Source of the DNA: CAWFKS01 sp963816435
Lineage (GTDB): Bacteria; Pseudomonadota; Alphaproteobacteria; Rhizobiales; Rhizobiaceae
Assembly: GCA_963816435.1 (NCBI GenBank)
Contig: CAWFKS010000002.1
Span: 1-27,110, forward strand
Direction: 5' to 3'
DNA length: 27,110 nt
Shown: positions 22,542 through 27,110 of the stretch, one piece after another
Position numbering within the stretch: the stretch's first letter is position 1
Layout of the letters: each line of letters begins with the position of its first letter
Translations under genes and position numbers: made by a program
The notes under the pieces: generated by a model
Seen by the model: the letters and a program-made list of their open reading frames with translations, nothing else
What the model was told of the DNA's origin: nothing
Database searches by the model: none

Positions 22542-23602
22542 TGCGCGCGCCTCCGGGCGAAGATCCAGCCGAACCGCGCGACCGCGAAGATCATTACCAG
22601 TCCCTGCACCACGTTGACGATCTCGATCGGCACGTCGCTGAAGAGCTGGATGGTGGCGCCGGACGTTGCCAGCGCGCCGAACAGCACCGCGGCGAGAAAG
22701 ATGCCGATGCCGGTGCCGCGCCCGAGCAGGGCGACGGCGATGCCGGTGAAGCCGTAGCCGGGCGAAAAGCCGACCACGAACCGGTGGACGTTGCCGAGCG
22801 CGTGGATGCCGCCGGCAAGGCCGCCGATGGCGCCCGACAGGATCATCATCCTGACGATCAGTCCCGGCAGGTCGATGCCGGACGCGATCGCGAAGCGCGG
22901 GCTCATGCCCGCCAGCCGCGTCTCGAAGCCCATCGCGGTGAAGCGGTCCCACAGCGCGTAGAGTACGAGGAGCACGACCGCGATGACGAAGCCGAGGTTC
23001 AGCGTCGACGGCGGCATCAGGCGGGGCAGCCGCGCGGCATCGGCGATCATGGCGGTGCCGGAATTGGCAGAGCCCGGCGCGAGCAGGGGGCCGTTGACGA
23101 GATAGGCGGTGATGCTGAGCGCGATGAAGTTCAGCATCAGCGTGGTCACGACCTCGTCGACGCCGAGCCGGGCCTTGAGGAGTCCGGGAACCAGCATCCA
23201 CAGGCCGCCGACGACGAGCGCGGCCAGCAAGGCCAGTGTGATCAGCACGGCCGCCGGAAACCCGCCCCAGACGAGGCCGAGCCAGGCGGCCATCAGGCCG
23301 CCGACCAGCACGCAGCCCTCGACGCCGACATTGAACACGCCGGCGCGGAAGGCGATCGCAGTCCCGAGCCCGGTCAGGATGAGCGGCGTGGAGGCGGAGA
23401 GCGTGGCCGCGACGCGGCGGCTGCCGCCAAAGGATTCGACCAGCAGCAGCCGGTAGACATCGGCGGGATTGTAGCCGGAGACGAGCAGGATGACGGCGGC
23501 GATGACCAGCGCCACGACGAGCGGCAGCAGCGCCTCGCCGACCGGGCGCAGCCAGCCGCGCGACGGCGCGACGGTTACGGATGCGGCGGCGTCGCTGGTC
23601 AT
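22538..23602 (-). CDS. ABC transporter permease, nucleoside/BMP-linked (first subunit)
   Basis: A 354-residue permease, the larger partner in a BMP-type importer (YufP/NupP-like). The hallmark FRAGVFNVGVEGCVLVGG is at about 85-102. LLKARLGVDEVVTTLMLNFIA follows and marks the cytoplasmic coupling region of this family. About ten hydrophobic segments are visible. The start ATG at 23600-23602 overlaps the ATPase stop and the gene's own stop overlaps the next permease start, both as ATGA. Assignment to nucleoside uptake rests on these motifs plus the BMP-type binding protein. The exact ligand is unknown. Confidence 0.93.
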   Translation of the reverse strand: MTSDAAASVTVAPSRGWLRPVGEALLPLVVALVIAAVILLVSGYNPADVYRLLLVESFGGSRRVAATLSASTPLILTGLGTAIAFRAGVFNVGVEGCVLVGGLMAAWLGLVWGGFPAAVLITLALLAALVVGGLWMLVPGLLKARLGVDEVVTTLMLNFIALSITAYLVNGPLLAPGSANSGTAMIADAARLPRLMPPSTLNLGFVIAVVLLVLYALWDRFTAMGFETRLAGMSPRFAIASGIDLPGLIVRMMILSGAIGGLAGGIHALGNVHRFVVGFSPGYGFTGIAVALLGRGTGIGIFLAAVLFGALATSGATIQLFSDVPIEIVNVVQGLVMIFAVARFGWIFARRRAQ

Positions 23603-25149
23603 GCCGCCACCTCGCCGAGCATCATCCTGCCGATATTGTCGATGCCGGCCGATCCGCGGGCGACCTCGCCGGTGACGCGTCCGTCGTAGAGGCCGACGAT
23701 GCGATCCGACAGCGCGATCACCTCCTCGAGTTCCTCCGAGACCAGGAGCACCGCGCCGCCCTGCTGACGGAAATCGAGCAGGCACTGATGAATGAAGGCG
23801 ATGCCGCGTATGTCGACGCCGCGCGTCGGCTGGCAGGCCAGAAGCAGTTTCGGCGTCGCGTCGAGTTCGCGCGCGATGACGACCCGCTGCTGATTGCCGC
23901 CCGAGAGGCTGGAAGCCGGCGCGGCAAGCGACGCGCGCTTCACCGAGTAGCGATCGAGCAGCTCGGAGACGTGGTTTCGGATGGCGCCGATCTTCAGGAC
24001 GCCGCCGCGACAGAATTCCGGCCGCCGATGGTGGCCGGCGATCGCGTTGTCGCGGATGGGCGAGGCGACGCACAGGCCTTCGCCTGCGCGGTCGGGGCTG
24101 AGATAGGCGAGACCGAGCGCGCGCCGCTGATGCAGGTCGAGGGCGGTGACGTCGGTGCCGCACAGCGCGATGCGACCCGCGTCGAGGCGGCCGAGCCCGT
24201 TGATGGCGGCGACAAGCTCGTCCTGGCCGTTGCCGGCGACGCCCGCAATGCTGACGATCTCGCCCGCCCTGACCGTCAGGTTCACGTCGGTCAGCCGCTG
24301 CACGCCCCGGCTGTCGCGCACCGACAGAGCCGAAATTTCCAGCACCGGCTCGCCGACCGCGGCAGGTCGCGCCGTCGGGTGCGTCAGGATTTCGCCGATC
24401 ATCATCTCGGCGAGCTTCGCCTTGCTCGTCTCGGCGACCGGCATGCTGCCGATGACGCGGCCGGCACGGATCACCGTGACGTCGTCGGCCACCTGCATGA
24501 CCTCGTCGAGCTTGTGGCTGATGAACAGGATGGTGCGGCCCTCGTCCCTCAGCTTGCGCAGCAACTCGATCAGGTCGCGCACCTGCGCCGGCGCCAGGAC
24601 CGCGGTTGGCTCGTCGAGGATGAGGACGTCGGCGCCGCGGTAGAGCAGGCGCAGGATCTCGACGATCTGGCGCACATGGACGGGGGCGTCGTCGACCTGC
24701 ATCTGCCAGTCGAGCGTGACGCCGGCCTGGCGCTCCAGCTCGCGCGCGGCGTCGAGCGCGGCGGCGCCGTCGATGCGGCCGCCGGCGTCGGTGGGCTCCT
24801 TGGCGAGGATCAGGTTTTCCAGCAGGGTCAGGCCCGGAACCAGCATGAACTCCTGGTGGACCATGCCGATGCCCTTCTCGAAGGCTTCGGCGGGCCCCGA
24901 CAGCGAGACCGGCTCGCCGTCGATCAGCAGCGTGCCCTCGTCGGGCCTGTCCATGCCCTGAAAGATGCGCATCAGGGTGGACTTGCCGGCGCCGTTGCCG
25001 CCGACGATCGCGTGAACCGTGCCCCGCCGCACGGCGAGGTCGATCCCGTCATTGGCCACGACCGGACCGAACCGTCTCGTCACGCCGCGCGCCCCGAGGC
25101 GGATGGGCGCGGCGGCCTCGCCGGCCGCCGGACTTGCCGTTCCGGTCAT
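23599..25149 (-). CDS. Double-domain ABC ATPase of nucleoside/simple-sugar importer
   Basis: A 516-residue protein with two fused nucleotide-binding domains, as in RbsA/YufO-type importers. Domain 1 has Walker A GGNGAGKS at 50-57 and Walker B VLILDEP at 175-181. Its signature motif is degenerate: DAPVHVRQIVEIL at about 154-166, where LSVGxQQRVEIL is usual. Domain 2 lacks a working Walker A (VAGNGQDE at 304-311, normal for this family) but keeps LSGGNQQ at 415-421 and CQPTRG at 439-444. One competent ATP site is therefore expected, made from domain 1 Walker motifs and the domain 2 signature. I prefer the ATG at 25147-25149 to a TTG three codons earlier; neither has a strong ribosome-binding site. 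It starts 20 bases after the binding-protein stop. Confidence 0.93.
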   Translation of the reverse strand: MTGTASPAAGEAAAPIRLGARGVTRRFGPVVANDGIDLAVRRGTVHAIVGGNGAGKSTLMRIFQGMDRPDEGTLLIDGEPVSLSGPAEAFEKGIGMVHQEFMLVPGLTLLENLILAKEPTDAGGRIDGAAALDAARELERQAGVTLDWQMQVDDAPVHVRQIVEILRLLYRGADVLILDEPTAVLAPAQVRDLIELLRKLRDEGRTILFISHKLDEVMQVADDVTVIRAGRVIGSMPVAETSKAKLAEMMIGEILTHPTARPAAVGEPVLEISALSVRDSRGVQRLTDVNLTVRAGEIVSIAGVAGNGQDELVAAINGLGRLDAGRIALCGTDVTALDLHQRRALGLAYLSPDRAGEGLCVASPIRDNAIAGHHRRPEFCRGGVLKIGAIRNHVSELLDRYSVKRASLAAPASSLSGGNQQRVVIARELDATPKLLLACQPTRGVDIRGIAFIHQCLLDFRQQGGAVLLVSEELEEVIALSDRIVGLYDGRVTGEVARGSAGIDNIGRMMLGEVAA

Positions 25150-25169
25150 CTGCTGCAACGCGCGGGAGC

Positions 25170-26204
25170 TTACTTCATCCAGTCCGGGTAGCCCTGGTCG
25201 ACGACGTTCCAGACCTTGATATCGCCCGACAGGATGCCCTGCTTGGCCTTCTCGACCTTGTCCATGATCTCCTGCGGGATCATGTCCTTGGTGTATTTCA
25301 TGTCCGACAGGCCGACACCGTTGTCCTTCAGCCCGAAGGTCACTGTCGTGCCGCCCTTCAGCGAGCCGTCGGCATAATCCTTGACGACGTTCTCCACGGC
25401 GACGTCGGTGCGCTTGATCATGGAGGTCAGCACGCTGCCTTCGGCCAGCCCGTCCTGGTCGGTGTCGACGCCGATGGCGTAGTGCCCGGCTTTCTTGGCC
25501 GCCTGGATGACGCCGATGCCGGTGCCGCCGGCCACCTGGTAGACGATGTCGGCGCCCTGCTCGAACATGGCGTTGGCCATCTGCAGGCCGATCGCCGGGT
25601 CACCGAAATTGTTGGAGTAGGCGACCTTCACCTGGACATCCGGGTTGGCGTCGTGGGCGCCCTGAATGTAGCCGGCTATGAACTTGTCGATACCGGCCGA
25701 CTTGGTGCCGCCGATGACACCGATGACCGGCTTGTCGTTGATGCCCTTGATGGAGGCGTCGGTGGTGACAAGCGCGGCCAGCGTGCCGGCGAGGTAGGAG
25801 CCTTCCTGCTCCTGGAACAGCACCGAGGTGATGTTCGAGCCTTCCTGCACCTGGTTGAGGATGACGTAGTGGGTGTCAGGATAGTCCTTGGCCACGTCGA
25901 CCATCGGTTGGCCGTGCGAATATTCGAGATCGACCAGCAGGCCGAACCCGGCATCGGAGGCGCGCCGCAGAATGTCGGTGGCCTGGGCGACGACGTCCTT
26001 GGATTCCACCGGCTTGCCGTCGAGCCCCGTCTCCTTGAGCGCGCGCTGGAAGCCGGCATAGGCGAGGTCGTTGTAGGACTGGTCGCCGAGGCCGCCCTGC
26101 GCGATGATCAGCGCGACCGGCTTGTCGTCAGCCTTCGCGGCCGTAATTCCACTGGCCAATCCGAGGGCCGTTGTGGCCGCCAGCAGTGTCAGGAATTTCT
26201 GCAT
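25170..26204 (-). CDS. BMP-family substrate-binding protein (nucleoside type)
   Basis: A 344-residue periplasmic binding protein of the basic-membrane-protein (BMP/PnrA/Med) family, which captures nucleosides for ABC import. The signal peptide (MQKFLTLLAATTALGLASG) should be cleaved near AAKADDKP. Family landmarks are GGLGDQSYNDLAYAG near 37-51, GSYLAG near 131-136, GVIGG followed by FIAGYIQGA, and VYQVAGGTGIGVIQAA near 219-234. I prefer the ATG at 26202-26204 because GGAG lies seven bases upstream; the ATG two codons earlier is only one base from it. Its first 77 bases overlap the end of the regulator gene. Downstream genes encode phosphorylase and kinase enzymes that would process the imported nucleoside. 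Confidence 0.94.
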   Translation of the reverse strand: MQKFLTLLAATTALGLASGITAAKADDKPVALIIAQGGLGDQSYNDLAYAGFQRALKETGLDGKPVESKDVVAQATDILRRASDAGFGLLVDLEYSHGQPMVDVAKDYPDTHYVILNQVQEGSNITSVLFQEQEGSYLAGTLAALVTTDASIKGINDKPVIGVIGGTKSAGIDKFIAGYIQGAHDANPDVQVKVAYSNNFGDPAIGLQMANAMFEQGADIVYQVAGGTGIGVIQAAKKAGHYAIGVDTDQDGLAEGSVLTSMIKRTDVAVENVVKDYADGSLKGGTTVTFGLKDNGVGLSDMKYTKDMIPQEIMDKVEKAKQGILSGDIKVWNVVDQGYPDWMK

Positions 26205-26967
26205 TGTCATTCTCCTTCTGGAATGTTCCCTTTTCGAAGCGGGGCCGGCGCAGAAGCTGCGCCTCGTAGGAATAGCGGCGGGCGTCGTAGGTCGCCTCGA
26301 CGGCGTCGAGCGGCGTGCCGTCGGCGGCGAAGGACTGGCGGTCGACGGCGACCACCACCGCCGCGTCGGCGAGATCGAGAAGTTCGCGCTCCTCGGGCGC
26401 GGCGGCGCGGGCGAACAGGCGCTCCGTCGCGTAGTGCACGGTCAGGCCGCGGTCCTCGAAGAAGCGGTAGAGCGAAAAGTCGGGTTCGGCGGCGATGGCC
26501 CTGGTCAGGCCGGTCGCCTCCACGAGCTCGGCCGAAAGCACCGAGCGATGGCGGGCCATGGCGATGCCGTCGACCAGCCGCAGCCTGTCGAGCAGCACCA
26601 CCGGCGCGGCCTCGTCGTAGGGCAGCCCCTCGCGCCAGTCGGTCGGCTCCAAAGCGAGCAGGCGATGTTCGGCCGCGTGGCCGGCCGCCGACACGGCTTC
26701 CGTGAAACTCAGGAGGTAGCCCGGCTGGCGGCGCAGAGGCGCCTCGGCGACGAAGCTTCCGCTGCCCTGGCGGCGCGTGATCAGGCCTTCGTCGACGAGC
26801 GATTCCACCGCTCTGGCGACGGTGAAGCGGCTGACGCGCCAGGCGCGGGCGAGGTCCGGTTCGCTGGGTATCCGGGCGCCCAACTCCATGGTGCCGATCT
26901 CGTCTCGCAGCTTCTCGGCGATCTGCCGATAGAGCGGTCCGCCTGCCTTGTCGAGCCTTGTTCGCAC
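26128..26967 (-). CDS. GntR-family regulator with UTRA ligand domain (HutC/FarR type)
   Basis: A 279-residue transcription factor. The N-terminal winged helix is at about 10-78 (LYRQIAEKLRDEIGTMELGARIPSE, then RFTVARAVESLVDEGLITRRQGSGSFV). A UTRA effector domain follows at about 95-245 (VVLLDRLRLVDGIAMARHRSVLS and the late ATYDARRYSYEAQLL). UTRA proteins sense small molecules such as sugars, amino acids or their derivatives, so it probably responds to the imported nucleoside or a product. I chose the GTG at 26965-26967, preceded by TGAGGG; a GTG 78 bases upstream is possible but would put an operator-like palindrome inside the gene. About 30 residues extend past the usual UTRA end and overlap the binding-protein gene by 77 bases. 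As first gene of the operon it probably regulates itself. Confidence 0.88.
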   Translation of the reverse strand: MRTRLDKAGGPLYRQIAEKLRDEIGTMELGARIPSEPDLARAWRVSRFTVARAVESLVDEGLITRRQGSGSFVAEAPLRRQPGYLLSFTEAVSAAGHAAEHRLLALEPTDWREGLPYDEAAPVVLLDRLRLVDGIAMARHRSVLSAELVEATGLTRAIAAEPDFSLYRFFEDRGLTVHYATERLFARAAAPEERELLDLADAAVVVAVDRQSFAADGTPLDAVEATYDARRYSYEAQLLRRPRFEKGTFQKENDNAEIPDTAGGHNGPRIGQWNYGREG

Positions 26968-26978
26968 CCGTCGACCCT

Positions 26979-26996
26979 CAGTTGTCCAGTCAACTG
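26979..26996. promoter_or_regulatory. Candidate GntR autoregulatory operator
   Basis: CAGTTG (26979-26984) and CAACTG (26991-26996) form a perfect inverted repeat around TCCAGT. The inner TTGTCCAGTCAA resembles the TTGT...ACAA style of HutC-type operators. It lies 12 bases upstream of the regulator start and touches the ribosome-binding sequence, so binding would block expression of the whole operon. Confidence 0.5.
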
Positions 26997-27059
26997 TGCA
27001 TATTTTGCCGAGCGAGCGCAAGCGACATCGTCGGGAATGTTCCACGACATCGAACGACG

Positions 27060-27076
27060 ATGCCCGAACCGGGCAT
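27060..27076. promoter_or_regulatory. Short perfect inverted repeat near the right edge
   Basis: ATGCCCG and CGGGCAT flank a three-base AAC spacer. It is about 95 bases upstream of the regulator start. It may be a second operator or the terminator hairpin of a gene beyond the window. No gene is evident in 26997-27110. Confidence 0.35.
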
Positions 27077-27110
27077 ATCGCATGGCATCACACCTGCAGA
27101 CCTCGTTGAA

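Noticed and set aside
23581..26705. Two plus-strand frames over 520 codons opposite the ATPase and BMP-protein genes
   Set aside because: They have shadow composition, and the minus-strand genes have full family motifs.
26968..27045. Upstream GTG start extending the GntR protein by 26 residues
   Set aside because: The extension is not part of the winged-helix domain and would place the palindromic operator inside the gene. The GTG at 26967 has a better ribosome-binding sequence.

Overview
The window is GC-rich, densely coded DNA. Its dialect of tightly overlapping operons (repeated ATGA start/stop overlaps), TRAP and ABC importers with periplasmic binding proteins, and CoA-based catabolic genes suggests an alphaproteobacterium, probably of the Rhizobiales/Hyphomicrobiales (Mesorhizobium-like). 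That placement is inferred from gene content, not from a marker gene. I see no rRNA, tRNA, CRISPR array, insertion sequence or phage gene. The window reads as metabolic accessory DNA for scavenging organic compounds. I place 23 protein-coding genes.

Region A (1-4770, all minus strand) is a taurine/sulfonate/nitrate-type ABC importer operon: binding protein, amidase-signature hydrolase, ATPase, permease, and a second permease that runs off the left edge. The amidase sits between the transporter genes, so the imported compound is probably an amide or a related C-N compound.

Region B (5023-16785) looks like one catabolic regulon made of three transcription units. A leftward operon (9711 to 5023) encodes an alpha/beta hydrolase, a nitronate-monooxygenase-like flavoprotein, an acyl-CoA ligase and an SCP-x-type thiolase. 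A divergent rightward operon (10078 to 13788) encodes a carotenoid/stilbene cleavage oxygenase, a family III CoA-transferase and a regulator built of two fused HxlR domains. A third, leftward operon (16785 to 13880) encodes a three-part TRAP transporter. The DNA word TTGCATAACTAGAC, or a close variant, overlaps a proposed promoter in front of each of the three operons, and a further exact copy lies between the convergent regulator and TRAP operons. This ties the three units together and nominates the tandem-HxlR protein as their regulator. The likely logic is import by TRAP, oxidative C=C cleavage, CoA activation and thiolytic chain shortening. The substrate cannot be read from the sequence; an aromatic alkene, a stilbenoid or an apocarotenoid/terpenoid are the natural candidates.

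Region C (17126-26967, all minus strand) is a ten-gene run: GntR/UTRA regulator, BMP-family nucleoside-type binding protein, double-domain ATPase, two permeases, isochorismatase-like cysteine hydrolase, PfkB kinase, nucleoside phosphorylase, SIS-domain sugar-phosphate protein and aldehyde dehydrogenase. Most neighbours overlap or are separated by a few bases, so it is very probably one operon for import and dismantling of a nucleoside or nucleoside-like glycoside, in which the base and the sugar phosphate are processed separately.

The observations most worth following are the shared operator of region B with its two-headed HxlR regulator, the unassigned oxygenase/CoA pathway it controls, and the unusual enzyme set of the nucleoside operon in region C.
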